From Escallonia rubra (taxonomy: Eukaryota > Streptophyta > Magnoliopsida > Escalloniales > Escalloniaceae): 64,000 nucleotides of DNA. This document shows positions 44,801 to 56,904 of the stretch, piece by piece (within the stretch, counting starts at the first letter, position 1; each line of letters begins with the position of its first letter). The position numbers and the translations under genes are program-made. The stretch covers positions 1 through 64,000 of the forward strand of contig JAVXUO010002057.1 of assembly GCA_033065855.1 (NCBI GenBank), given 5' to 3'. The notes below the pieces were generated by a model. It was not told where the DNA came from. It did no database searches and saw only the letters and a list, made by a program, of their open reading frames with translations.

Positions 44801-47800
44801 ATTGTTCTTTTATTTTCTTTGTTTCCTAAATATCGCGTGCGGTTCGGGTGCGGATAGGATATGGGTAGGGTGTGTATTGGATACTTGTGGCCTGAAAACA
44901 TAATTTGAAAGAAATTTCGGGGGGTCAAAACATAGAAAAGAAGTTTTCTAGGTCAAAACGTAAATAAAAAAGTAACACCTACCTAATGAACGGACAGATC
45001 TCATCTCCCATCTGAAGATGGGAGATAGCAGCAGCGGTGACCAGCCACGACCACCGGCCACTCCGACAACCCCTTGCGACCACTTGCAACCACCGCCAAC
45101 CTATCTCTGGCAGATCTATGAAGGGGGGGTAGACTGAGAGAGAGAGAGAGAGAGAGAGGCGGGCGATCACCGGCGACTACCAGAGAACCTCCGCAGCAGT
45201 TCTCGAAACTTAGGTCTTCTTCTTCCTCTCTCTTTGCTCTGTGCTGTACTTCTGTCTTCCTCCCAGGCAGTGTGTTTTATGTGTAATTGAACTTTTAAAT
45301 TCTCACTGATTAGATTTGTTTGTTTTTCTCAAACATACAAAGAGACAGCTCACCAGTTTGTTTGACTCTACCATAAAGAGGCTTTGGTCTCAAAAAGGAA
45401 GTCAAGTGTTTTTTCTAAAGAAAATTGGTTTTCATTCAAGTATAGTAAGTAGGTGGAAAACTTTTGTTTTTACCCATAATTACGTGAGAAATGATTATGG
45501 CCGGGTAACTATTGCCATAATATGTAGCAGAAGCGATTTTAGAACAAGTAATACTAACTGGGGACTAAAATTAGCTCCGAAAAATATGATTCATTGGTTG
45601 TGTCCTTGTCTAAGACAATCTTGTTGGTTCCCTGGACTGTCTTAATTGTTTTGTGAGTTTTTGCCATGCTTGCAATGGTCTCTAGCTTGTATATATACGG
45701 GTGCGGCGGGGATATAATACTAAGTATGTATATATATATATATCCCCGCCGCACCCGTATCCTAAATTTTTTGAAAATGCTGTATCCGCGTATCCACGCC
45801 GGTATAGTATCCGCACCCGCACCCGTGTTCGTGCTTCATAGGTGCCCGTTTGTGACTTTGGTGCGTACATATCAGTGGTTCTCTTCTTCAAAACTGAAAA
45901 CGAACTCCAGATTTTCCATCTATATGACCCTCCACCACTGTAAGAAACAAAAAGTAAGTTACATTTTTCCAATCTAGCCTCCAACAAGGAAATGGATAAA
46001 CACATCTTGTAGTTCCAGTGAATTAGTTCGGGCAAATAAGCACAATTTGCCTTTGGCAAAGGCTAATGCATCTCAAAAATTAAACTAATGCAACAAGATG
46101 GTAAGATCTATGTTGTCCCCCAAAGGCCCAAAGCTTAAACCTGCGCCACTGCGAACATTCAGCACGTCCCAAAGGGGAAATAATTCCTCATGAATTCTTT
46201 CCTCCTCAAAAATTCAAGAAAAACACACGCTGTACTACCTACCAGCTTCCTACTAAGATTCCCAACACTTCCTCAACTCCTTTCAAGATCCTCACTGCCT
46301 ACGTCTACAACAGCCTCTCAGACTAATCCTTCCAGTCAGTGGAGCCCTAAACAAGTAGAACTTTCAGTAGATCAACGGAATCAAGAAAAATTTGCCAATA
46401 GCATACATCTCCAAAATATCAAGATCTGAGATCAAATTGCCAATAACAACACTTCCTCAACTCTGCATGAACCCATTCCTTCTTCCAGTATCAACTTTTA
46501 TAATTATATCAAAGAACAGCAGAGTTGTCACGACCAATAAAAGTTCTGTCCTATTCCCAAATCTAATGCCTATTCGCTTTTGGTAGTGGCTGAATCTCCT
46601 TGCAGTCTCCATCCTACCTGAATCAAATAATTTTCTCCTCTCGAATCTATGACCTCAGACCCCTAAAACTCAAGGACATCGGTCACAGAGAACAGAAGCA
46701 CAACTTACAGCTTGTTGGAGGATATCCACAAAAAGAATAACCCTCTTGCTCCCTTTCAATATAAGCAACAAAGCAAACTCTTAACAGTCATGGCCTATAT
46801 ACCTCGGCTATCTCTGATGCCAAAGCACATACAGCTTCTGCCAAAGCAATGTGCAGGTACAGAAATAGGTGGTACCACCACCTCAAAGCACACATTGCTT
46901 TGGCAGAAGCCATATCTGCTTTGGCAACAAAGCTAGTCTTACCTCCTAATATGAACTCTCACTATTATATCAGGAAAACTCTTCACTGAACAATAACTTA
47001 CTATGGAAGTCGACAATAACACTTCAATAATAACCAACTACATAGAAGTCGGCAGAATGAAATTGTATTGCCTATTTCTTCTATTTCAACTCCATACGCC
47101 TATCCCAATGTGTAGAGATGACTTTATTTGTCACAAGCTCAACATAAATTTCACCCACACAAAAGTAACAAATTAAGCCACCTATATTTATTAACTAGTC
47201 CCAACTCCCAACTCAGTTTTGTATCAATAACTATATGCTACAGAAGTACAGAACCCATATATGAGCGCCAAGGATAGTAGAAGAAGGAAGTGCATCTTTA
47301 GGTGTTAAATCAAGCTTACATCCTACACAATGCTGTATCATATCACTGTTGTAAGCTGGACAACCACGGCTCTTGGTAAGAGGATAAGGGCAGTACAAAG
47401 AACAGATCATCTTCTTTACATACCATCTAAATTCTCTTCAACTGCTTCTTAGATGATGGTATTGACAACTTATTCCAGCAAAATCATTTGATTTTGATCT
47501 AAACTTGCACACCACATTTGTCAGTTACTCAGATTAGAAGAACTTTGACACTCTGTAGGCAGTTACACTGGATTCTAAATTTTCTATCCCTTCCTCCACC
47601 TCCCAGTACACAATATGCATAAACATACAAACTTTACGAGAATAAATGCAGCTCCACATGGTTTTCACATATAAAGATATGGAATTTAAGAGAGACTATT
47701 AGGTGGCTACATTATTAAAGTAAAAAGACATGTAATGTGCAGCGATATGCTATTTAGTTCAACTAAAAAAAGCTGGTTTTTGCAAACCAATCAAAAAGTG

Positions 47801-49167
47801 TGATGAGCAAAGTAATCTATGCAGTTCATTGTAACCAATCCACCAATGATTACCAACTCCTATGCAGTACCTCTGAATGCTTGCTTGTCCACCAGTAAAA
47901 TCTGATGTCGCCTGCCATAAGGTATGCTTCCTGGGTTGAGGATTAGTCTCCCTAAAGAAGAGAGGCTGTCTTGCAAGCTGTGTGGCAGCAAAAGATTAAA
48001 ATTGAGATTGAGATATCAGCAGTAACCTTTTTAGTTGCAATACAGAGCGTCAAAATAATGTTGAAGATAACAATTGCACTAGAATGAATAACTTACCACT
48101 ACATCCAAAGTCCCAGGTCCATCATCAGGGTAACTTGCCTTCAACGCCATGATGTCAGACCACTGAATCTCGATCTTATTTTTGAGACCACCATCAAGAA
48201 CTTCCCATACAAGCTTATGCTTTGCAAAGTAACACTTTGCAACCAAGTCCCCTTCATATCTCGACTTATACTGCAACCAACAAAAATAATACTCTGATCA
48301 ACTGGAAATAATTGCTAGATCGGATTTCAATAAGCAATCAGAAACTACTCTAAATATACCTCCCAGGTTCCGATCTTAAGAACTGACGCAGGGAAATTCG
48401 AGGCCTTGAGCTTATCAATGGTATTGGAAGCAGCACTCCCCTTGTGCTCTTTCTTAGAGTGACTTCCAACTTTGGCAGCATTTCCTTCAGAAAGCCTCAT
48501 TTGGATCAAATCCAAGAGTGACGGGCTCTTTCTCAGGCTCAAACCCAAAGGGCTAGGCTCATCAAGCGGATTATACTGCGACGGTGGTACTGAACAGCCA
48601 CTGTTTCCCATACTCTGCTGTTATGATGATAAAAACAAACATTAAAAACTCATGATCTATCAAAAGATTGAGGAAGCTGATACAAAGCAGTCATAAGTAA
48701 TAACATAATCACTCCATTTGACCAGCCAATATAATTCACCTTACCCAAAAATAGATGTAAAATCTATCCCCAGTTAAGAAAACACAAAAATGGGTAAAGA
48801 ATGGAAATTCCCGACTTAAAAACAAGTAAGGGTCTAGCTCATCATCTAGCCAGCATATTAGGGTTTCGGCTGAGGCAAACAAATGCAGACCACACCATAT
48901 AGAAATTGACGGCCGTCAAGTAAACATTCCATTTCCGATTAAAACCTTCAGGAAACTAAACCTTTTAAGAACAAACAAAACAACAAGGCATACTACCAAT
49001 TAGACGCAGTTCACCAAAAATACCAGACTCAATCACACACTGGCACACATATATATTCACATATACAGGGATCATACAGGAAGAGAAGGTGAGAGCTTGG
49101 ATCGCTTGTTGAGGGGGCCGTGATGGTCCTCCAAGGAGTCCTCCACTTCCGCTTTTACCGCCGCCAT
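41804..49167 (-). CDS. TRF2/HOY1 PH-like domain protein (six exons)
   Basis: Exons in transcript order are 49078-49167, 48360-48617, 48097-48270, 47871-47977, 43333-43655 and 41804-42417, all in phase, for 521 residues. The start codon (49165-49167) opens MAAVKAEVEDSLEDHHGPLN and a KRSK basic stretch that may direct nuclear import. The conserved domain covers about residues 108-235: KIGTWEYKSRYEGDLVAKCY, KIEIQWSDIMALKA, LFFRETNPQPRKHTLWQ and LQCPQGLLGKHFEKL. This matches plant proteins annotated as TRF2/HOY1 PH-like domain-containing. The remaining ~285 residues are Ser- and acid-rich with no domain seen, apart from a hydrophobic patch, LLNLPRIASLPQFFFNLSEDF, near the end. Biochemical function is unknown. 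The acceptor of exon 2 could be 3 bases shorter. Intron 4 is 4.2 kb and holds a hAT element. Confidence 0.85.
44685..45849. mobile_element. Complete non-autonomous hAT element with 8-bp target duplication
   Basis: An element of 1149 bp (44693-45841) lies between perfect 8-bp copies of GTGCCCGT (44685-44692 and 45842-45849). Its left end CTATGAAGCACG and the complement of its right end are identical for 12 bases. Subterminal GGGTGCGG words are repeated in both ends. An 8-bp duplication with short terminal inverted repeats is diagnostic of the hAT superfamily. There is no transposase frame, so it would be mobilised in trans. It includes a (GA)n tract at 45136-45158 and a perfect hairpin at 45695-45770. 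It lies inside intron 4 of the TRF2/HOY1-like gene. Confidence 0.88.
46818..46926. other. Long hairpin, candidate small-RNA precursor or MITE
   Basis: Two 36-base arms (46818-46853 and 46891-46926) pair at 33 of 36 positions. The 37-base loop contains a further 12-bp palindrome, GGTGGTACCACC. Each arm includes two copies of TGCCAAAGCA, so the arms are internally repeated too. It lies in intron 4 of the minus-strand gene. No terminal duplication was found and no known microRNA matches fully. Confidence 0.6.
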
Positions 49168-51890
49168 TTTCGCCCGCTGCAACTGAGATTCCGGCGAGAT
49201 CTTGCCGGTTTTCATCAACTGAACCATCAAACTTCCGATCAACTATGGACAAAACGTTACAAAGCCCTAACCTCAAAAAGAGTGGATAACCAAAAACCTG
49301 AGCGGCTCACCGAGTCGACTCGTGTGTAGAGAGAGACACAGAGAGATAGAGAAAGCTAATACGTTTCCCCTCACTATGCTTTTGCTTCGCTTTGAACGAA
49401 GGAAAGTCAGTGACTCGGTACCCGGTTGATGACGCGCTTTGTCACGTGCGCTCTGCCGAATCATGTCCAGGGGCAGTTTCGATATTTGAAAATAGTTTAG
49501 AATATCGGAACACGCTTAAACTAGAACTGTGATTCACTGTTTATCATTTGACGGATATGTTGTAACAGTTTAAAGATTTTCAAACATACATATCGATAGA
49601 TTTTTTTATTACGTTACATTATCCTCGAATCTTACCACCAAGCGGAAGTGAAATGAAGGCACGAAGGAATAAAGTTTATATGTACTAATTCATCTAACTC
49701 GGCGAGGAAAATTTTAATCGTAAGAATATCAAAATTAATACGAGTTTGATAATACGACAGAAAAAACAATTCAAGTAAAAGAAAGATCGAAAGTCTACGA
49801 TGACAGCGGCAAAATTGGCACGCAACATGAAACGAGTGGCAAAAGCAAAAACGAAATGCGTAGGAGGTTTGTTTGCCATCGGTGGCATAGGTTTGATCGC
49901 ATTGTGAATCACGTGACCTGTATTTGGATAAATTATTGGGGCCGCTCTCGAGAAGGTTCCTTCGCTGTTTTTGTTTTGTCGTTTGCGGTTGAGGGACGGC
50001 CGCGATTGGGTGGTGTAACACGTGTCGAGATCTGGAGCTGTCGATGACACATAAGAATAGAAATTGGATAACGTTTGCAATAATTGAAACTTTGTCGGCT
50101 GGTGATTAAGGGAAGAACACGCGTGGGCCCTTCATATTTCTGGCGGCGGCACTGCCACGCGCGGTCTTTCTCGGACTTGTATGTGATCCTTTGACCTGAT
50201 GAGGTATTTCCCAAAAATCATTTGAAATGGAAGATATTATGTGGATTTTATATTATTGTGCATATTCGTAACTCCTGTTTTGTTTAACTTTTTTTTTCTT
50301 ATTACCAATCAATTATTATTTATAATAAGTTGTCATTTTTATGCTAAGTTGACTTGTTCGCGAAATACTTATTTAATTAAAATGATTGTTTGTATTGGAC
50401 GCAATGTTCACACGTTACGGTCAAAGTTAAACATTGCTCCATACTAATATCGTAGACCATGTGGTTACGAATTAGTAATTAATCAGTACTTTTGTCAAAG
50501 TAATTTTTCAATAGAGGTGGGCGCAACTATTCCCAAGTCAAAAGGATATTCCTGATTGTATTTGCTGGTGACAAATCTAAAAACACGCGATGGCCAAAAA
50601 TTCATCCACACGCTCCAGCATATCAATTATTTCACTGGGTAAATAATAAATTAAAGAATGACATAGTTTTTATTCGTTTTTTCTAGAATTTGAAACTTTG
50701 AGAGCAAATTAGATGAGAACGATTAACAGACGCCGGCGGCGGGTGATGGACGGTGAGATAAACTGTGAGATACCTGAGTTCGGATCGATTTGATGGTCTC
50801 GAACAAACCCGTAGTAAAGTACAATTAATGTCATTTATAGTGTATTGACCTTTTAGCCCTTGAGTTTAGCCACCGAACAATCCAATTTGATGTTTTGGAC
50901 TATATATATAATACATTTCATAAGGGCCCAAACTAAGGTATGGGCGCAAGGCTGCGCGGGCCCCAAAATGAACTGGATGAATGGTGTAGCAAGTGGCATA
51001 GCCGGAAATTGCGACTCAATAACTCGATTCTCTTCTTCACCTAAGAAAGGCCTCCCATTAATGAGCCATGTGTTCGTGTCCAGATTCCTTTGAAACTTGA
51101 ATGGCTGCACAGCCTGCACTCCCTCCACTCGTTGTGATTTTTCTCCCATGGCTTCACAAGCTTTGGAGCTCAACTTTCTCTCGTGGAGCTGTGATGCAGG
51201 GGATCAGAGTTGCTCAAAAGACTCCACAATTTGTCTGGTTATTCTATATTTTAAACTTTCAGACGAAGAATTGTCGTTCGAACTTCGACGTTAGCCATCT
51301 ATTGTGAAACAAATCTTTTGTTAGGCTTTTACAAAAGATGTTTGAATAGTCTTGGTTACCCTCAATTTCGTAAGATAAAAACACCATATTACCCCCCTCG
51401 CCCTTCATTTTCTTGCTAATTCTCCTATTCTTCTTCGTACAACATATCGCACCTGCCACCAAGCTGATCAAAGGCTTAACACACCTCCTTGCCAACAACT
51501 ATGATAATCGCCATCAAACTTATCCATTTCACCTTCTTCATCCACCCTAGCTAAAATCACTACGATCACCCCTCAGCACCGCCGCCATTCCCATCGTCAA
51601 TGCCCTTATTGGTCTACTGTCATATCCATAATCGTGAATAGAACAACAAAAAGTTAAAGTGATTTGGAGCCCTTCAAAATGCCCCATTTTGTGCAAGACC
51701 GAAATTAGATCCGACCAATTAATAATTGAAGTAGACTATCTAGAATTCGTACACTAACCCTACATGCATGGGCAAGAGCCCCCCACTCCAACGAAGATGA
51801 AGTTACAGATTTTTTAAACATATAAAGCTTAAAGTTACAGATTTGCCCCCTCCAGATCATGCTTAAATCAGCATTTTTCATCAAAAGCCT
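49168..51890. other. Upstream flank of the TRF2/HOY1-like gene and gene-free sequence
   Basis: The first ~300 bases should contain its leader and promoter; a CT-rich stretch (complement of 49329-49353) suits a plant leader. The rest has no supported gene. A minus-strand frame at 50853-51173 has a fairly protein-like composition but no recognised domain. Confidence 0.4.
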
Positions 51891-51899
51891 AACAAAATG

Positions 51900-54545
51900 T
51901 TTGTTTTGTTGGAATTGGTTTTTAAACCCATTGTGAAGAAGCAATTTTGACTCAATTTTCAATTGTGTTCCAAACCTTAGCTTTGTTAGGAACAAATTAA
52001 TTTACGTTCATCTATTGGAATGGATTATCGTGGTATATTCACATGTTTATAACGAATGAGAAGTGAATGAGAAAATTGAAGCTAAAGTTAGTGGTTTACC
52101 TTGAAGGATAAGAGTATCCAACATTGAAGAGATAAAGCCAATATTGTCTCCTATAAGGCTAGCCTTGAGCTAAGGGAATCCTGGGGTACTCATGTTTTGT
52201 AAGGAGGGATGACCTTGGTTGACCCCGGGTCGACTACACGCTCGCGCCGCCCGTCCCGGTCGGTGGCTTGGGCTTGGGCCCATCAGGCTTTATTCTTTTT
52301 GGGACAAATAAATTTTATTTATTTAATTTCTTTTCCGAAAAGTTGTAACCTTTCCTTTACAACCAACCAGCTGTGAAGAGTTGCAGAAGTTAGATACGAA
52401 TTAAAATCCCGAATTTTCTTCTGTACAAGAGTCTGTCCAGTTTTTAGTGTTTCGAAAGAAGAAAGAGTTCTACCATTGTTTGGTTCGCCGGGTCTGAAAA
52501 TTTGGTGTGCTACTATTTTCAGACGTAGCCGTTGTATCCTGAGATACTATCGTCGAGAACCGTCAGCACCGTTGCGGGACGAATAAGTCTTAAGGACAGT
52601 GAATCAAATTCACGCATCGGCCCATTTTTCCTTTGCTGTTCTGCAATCTTCTTGTGAGTTATAATCTATAATTTCATTCTTTGGTTACGTTACTGCTGTT
52701 TTTGAAACCTTTATATTTGCATGTCATTAAATGCTCGAAACTGATTTGAGGCACAAGTATACACAAAGTATATATTTCGAACAACATGTTTTGCAACAAG
52801 TGACCAGTGCTGAGGCCTAAATGACAGCTTGTTTGTTGAACTTAGATGCTTGAAAATGAAACAAGTGACAAACTACAGGACCTTTTTTTTAGCAATTCCC
52901 CCAAGCCAAAACTTTCTATGGGTATGACTCGTTCATTGGGGTTTGCAGAATTTCAGAACAGCAGAGCCCATTCAGAGACTACACCAAGAACTTGACGGGC
53001 ATCATCTGAATGATGCCCATTCAGCCCACAAAGGAGCTCACCGACCCACTTAAGTTGGAATAAAAAATGTTCCAAAGCCCAAGTCCAGCCCACAATCTCA
53101 AACATGACAGAGATAGGACTATCCTCGACACACTCCCTGATGTTGTTAGTGTCCCCCAATTTGGACCTTAGACCCACAAATGCTTTGCATCTTTGTTGTA
53201 AAGCAGAGAATCCTAATATATAATAACTGTATCCAAGAAATCTTGCAATAAGGCAAAAATGGGACTAGACATTGATATGGACGTACCGATTTTGTTAGTG
53301 TCTGTCTCCTTATTTAGACCTTAAACCCACAAGTGTTTTGCATCTTTGTTGTAAGAATAAGCAGTGTACCCACAAAACACTTATTATCATGAAAAATGAG
53401 CCGAGCAACGTACACTAATAGGATAAATTAGATTGAGCATTCTCTTCTCAAGTCACTCGAAAATATCAATATGCATATGGTTTGAAATGACAGTATTGTC
53501 ACAAACGGGATAGCAAGATCAGAAATCATTTAGCTAACCTTTTTCGAGAGAGATAACGCCATGTTGCGGGTTGTACTTTTTGTTGGGAAAAATAGCTTTG
53601 TGTATACTTGTGCACATAACAGTTTGAAAAATATTACTAGCATGCAAAGTCTAACGTTACACATGCAAAGCCTAACGTTACAAAACAGCAATAACGTAAA
53701 CTGAAATAACTATTTGTAATAACTCACAACGAGAAATGCAGAACAGCAAAAGAAGGGTCGAGGCGTGAATTTGATTCACTGTCCTTAAGACTTTATTCGT
53801 CCCGCAACGGTGCTAACAGTTTCTTGACGAAAAGTCTCCCAAGATACAACGGCAACGTCTGAAATAGGAGCACTCCAAATTTACAGACCCGACGAACCAA
53901 AAATAAAAGCAGAACTCTTTCTTTCGGACAAGGAAAAAACGGACAGAATATCAGAAGAGAGAAATTTTGGGATTAATTATTTTAACTTCTGTAACTGACT
54001 CGTTTTTATACACACACAGAGTATTCACTGGGAGGTGCAACTTTTCACAGAAAAAACTGGCAAGCTGGGAAAGGTCACAACTGTTCGGAAAAGAAAATAA
54101 ATAAATAAATAAAATTTATTTATTTAAAATGTTTATGTCCCAAAAAGAATAAAGACTGATGGGCCCAAGCCCAAGCCACGGATGGGGCGACGCGCGCGTG
54201 TGGTGGATCTTGGGTCAACCTAGGTCGTCCCTCCTTACAAAACATGGGTACCCCTAAGGAGCCCAACCCTTAACTCAAGGTTAAGCCTTATAAGGAGATA
54301 ACATTGGCTTTATCTCTTCAATGTGGAATACTTTTTTCCCTTCAAGGTGAACCACCAACTTCAATTTCAATTTCAATTTTTTCATTCACCTCTCATTCGT
54401 TTTAAATATGTGAATATACCATGATCATCTATTACAATAGATGAACATGAATCAATTTGTTCCTAACCAAAATATAGTTTGGAACCAATTTGAAAATTGA
54501 GTCAAAGTTGCTTCTCCACAATGGGTTTAAAACCAAATTACAACA
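51900..54545. mobile_element. Large inverted repeat of two LTR-like arms
   Basis: A left arm (about 51900-52780) and right arm (about 53590-54545) are diverged inverted copies. Matching landmarks include GGTTTTAAACCC at the outer ends, GAAGAGATAAAGCCAAT, GTTTTGTAAGGAGGGA, TTATTCTTTTTGGGAC, CACCGTTGCGGGACGAATAA and AAGTATACACAAAG at the inner ends. On the minus strand the right arm has a TATA box (GTATAAAAACG, near 54007) about 400 bases before its inner end; the left arm has lost that segment. Promoter-then-leader layout suggests solo LTRs or LTR-derived arms facing each other. The ~0.8-kb spacer has no coding capacity and includes its own direct repeat. It could also be a foldback-type element. 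No target duplication was found. Confidence 0.65.
53138..53370. repeat. Direct repeat in the spacer of the inverted element
   Basis: Two ~75-bp stretches, near 53140-53213 and 53295-53368, share TTGTTAGTGTC, GACCTTA(G/A)ACCCACAA and TTTTGCATCTTTGTTGTAA with small changes. Confidence 0.65.
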
Positions 54546-54730
54546 CTTTTGGGGCATTACTTGACCAACTTATCGGTTACTGGTGGGTGAAGAAGATGAC
54601 GAAGGCAAACCGAAGTATTATCACATGTGAAGGAAGATGGTTAGGACAACGAAAAGGAGCGCTTCATATGTCCACTGCTGATACAAAAAGATTCTAGTTT
54701 GCGCACGAGAATAGCACAAAAAAGTAAACT

Positions 54731-55988
54731 ATAGAACCTAGAGATGTCAAAGGGCCGGGCTTGGGCCGGCCCAGCCCAAGCCCATCGGGCCTGCTGTCGG
54801 GCCGGGCCAGTGGGGCTGCCAACCGGGCCGGGCCGGGCCTGCCGAAGGGAAACCTAGGCCCAGTCCAGGCCCTGGCCCTAGGCCCAATATCTAGGGCCGG
54901 GCTTGGGCCGGGCCCGGGCCAAAAATTTTTTTTTTATTTTAAATTCTCCGGTTATTCAAAATAAAAACTTTAATTGCGATATTTTCTTGTTATTATGTAC
55001 ACAAATTCTAATTTAATAATGTGTATAAGCAAGTAAAGTAACAACAAATATTCTAATTTAAACCATTTCGTTAATTACACATAGAAGAAAAATTTTGCTC
55101 CAATTACGGCAGTAGAAGAAAATTTTGTTTATTGTTAGTGACATGTAGGTCCATAAATAATTTGTTGTTACTTAATTGGCATAAGTGTAGACGGATATAA
55201 CAATAATCATACAGTTGAAGCCAATCTTTCCTTGTTGGATACAAATTGCATTCAACAAAGGAAATTTATTTTCTATTTGCGAGAGACCAATATGCAAACA
55301 AATTAGCGAAGGCTTGTGTTTTGATTCTTGTCGAACTTTGGATGCTTGACAAACCTCCAACCAGCTTACTGGAAGACCTGGATAAAGATGCGCATGGTGA
55401 ACGGAGGCTAAGGCACGTTTCTAGTTTTAATTAGTTTTTTTTTTCAGTACTAATTTGTACCTAAACCAAGGGAAAATTTGTTCCAGTCGGCAGGGTTAAC
55501 AGGAAATAGGAACAACTGAAACCAAGTTTGATAGAGAATACACGCTATATAAGGCTAAACTTGCTGGGATCTTTGAACTGCTTTTATTGGCAAATTAGAC
55601 CATCAAGTCAAGTCATGTCGGGTATGCTTGGTTCATGGTTTAAATCATTGCGTCACGGCAATTGGGAGTGGAAATGGGAGGGAAAAGGGGAGGGCAAGGT
55701 TTTTTTTTTTTTAAAAAGGTGGGGCAGGCCAAAATAGGGCTGATTTTGGGCCAAAATCGGGCCAGATCCGGGCCGAAAACGGGCCGGGCCTGTTTCGGGC
55801 CAAAACCGGGCCGGGCCTGGCCTGGGCCATTTTTTTGGAAATCCAGGCCTAGTCCAAGCCCAGGCCCAAGGCCCTATGCCTGCGGGCCGGCACTGTTCAC
55901 CTGCGGGCCGGGCCGGGCCGGGCTTTTTTCGGGTGGGTTCGGGCTGGGCCGCGGGCCGCCTGGCCTGTTTGACACCTCTAATAGAACC
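54731..55988. mobile_element. Second complete non-autonomous hAT element, 8-bp duplication
   Basis: An element of 1242 bp (54739-55980) is flanked by perfect 8-bp copies of ATAGAACC (54731-54738 and 55981-55988). Ends read TAGAGATGTCAAAGGGCC and, on the complement of the right end, TAGAGGTGTCAAACAGGCC. Both ends carry long runs of GGGCCGG and GGGCTTGGGCC words. This is the familiar plant hAT type beginning TAG(A/G)G(A/G)TGTCAAA. No transposase is encoded; frames here arise from the GC-rich ends. Confidence 0.9.
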
Positions 55989-56340
55989 CCATTCCCCGTT
56001 GAATAACTCACAGTAGCTTGACTTTTTGTCGTGTAACTATCGTTATCCTGAGTTGGAATAAAACCTACATTTAGCCAAAAATGTAAAGAGCTGGAGATTT
56101 TAGGCTTTGGCTTTTACATCGAAGTGTAAACATTTCAAATTGTCGTCTCGAGTTATGTTAACAAAAATTAGTAACATTCTGTATATACTTTTAACAACAA
56201 ATTTTTTTTTTAGTATTTTTTCTTAGTGTCACATAAGTCACTGATAATATTTAGCGATTATTTACTATCACTATACATAAATTTTGTAACTATCTTCTTA
56301 CAACTAAAGTAACAGTCAGAAAATTTCCTTTTTTTCCTGG
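55989..56340. other. Gene-free AT-rich spacer
   Basis: Includes, near 56220-56285, a diverged copy of the TTTAGCGA repeat found at 15.3 kb. No gene is seen. Confidence 0.4.
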
Positions 56341-56615
56341 GTTAAGGAAAATATATTCGTTAAAGCTCCATAAGATGTAAGGAGAGTTGTGACCCCTTAC
56401 TCTTATAACATACAGTGCGACAGTGGCTCCGTACTGGGATGACATGATTATTGAGGGAAGATTTGAAGGTCATTATTTATCAGTCAGAAAATCATGTCAT
56501 AAGAGTAAGGAAAGTGGTGACCCCTTACTCTTATGACATGATTATTGAGGGCAGATTTGAAGGAAAATATATTCGTTAAAGTTCCTTCACAAGGAACATT
56601 TGAAGGTCATTATTT
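56340..56615. repeat. Nested direct and inverted duplications
   Basis: GGAAAATATATTCGTTAAAG appears near 56345 and again near 56561. GTGACCCCTTACTCTTAT appears near 56388 and 56516, with ATAAGAGTAAGG, its partial complement, near 56498. GACATGATTATTGAGGG and TTTGAAGGTCATTATTTATC are also doubled. The pattern suggests a duplicated ~215-bp block with internal inversion. Confidence 0.7.
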
Positions 56616-56904
56616 ATCATGTTCCAGTCACAAATTCCTAACTACTCTTTGTTCCCAACCTATTCTGGTCGTACCCAAAGGCCCACTGTGGTCCTATTTT
56701 GCATGACACGTCCGTACAAGCAACAGACATTTTCAACGCTCACAACCGGTCAAAGCATGCACGCTCAAGTCACGTGCACTACTCACTTTCGTCACGTTAC
56801 TTTGTCACTAAGAAGCTCTTCTTCGCACAAAGAGTCATGACACTTCGACCGTCGCACTTCGCCCATCACCCGTCGACGCACCATGGCACTTGCCCAAGGA
56901 AGTT

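Noticed and set aside
46818-46926. Calling the hairpin a miR399 gene
   Set aside because: Only the first eight bases (TGCCAAAG) agree with miR399; the rest differs, so it is listed as a generic foldback.
50853-51173. 106-codon minus-strand frame with protein-like composition
   Set aside because: No domain, no splice partner and no similarity that I recognise; left unannotated.
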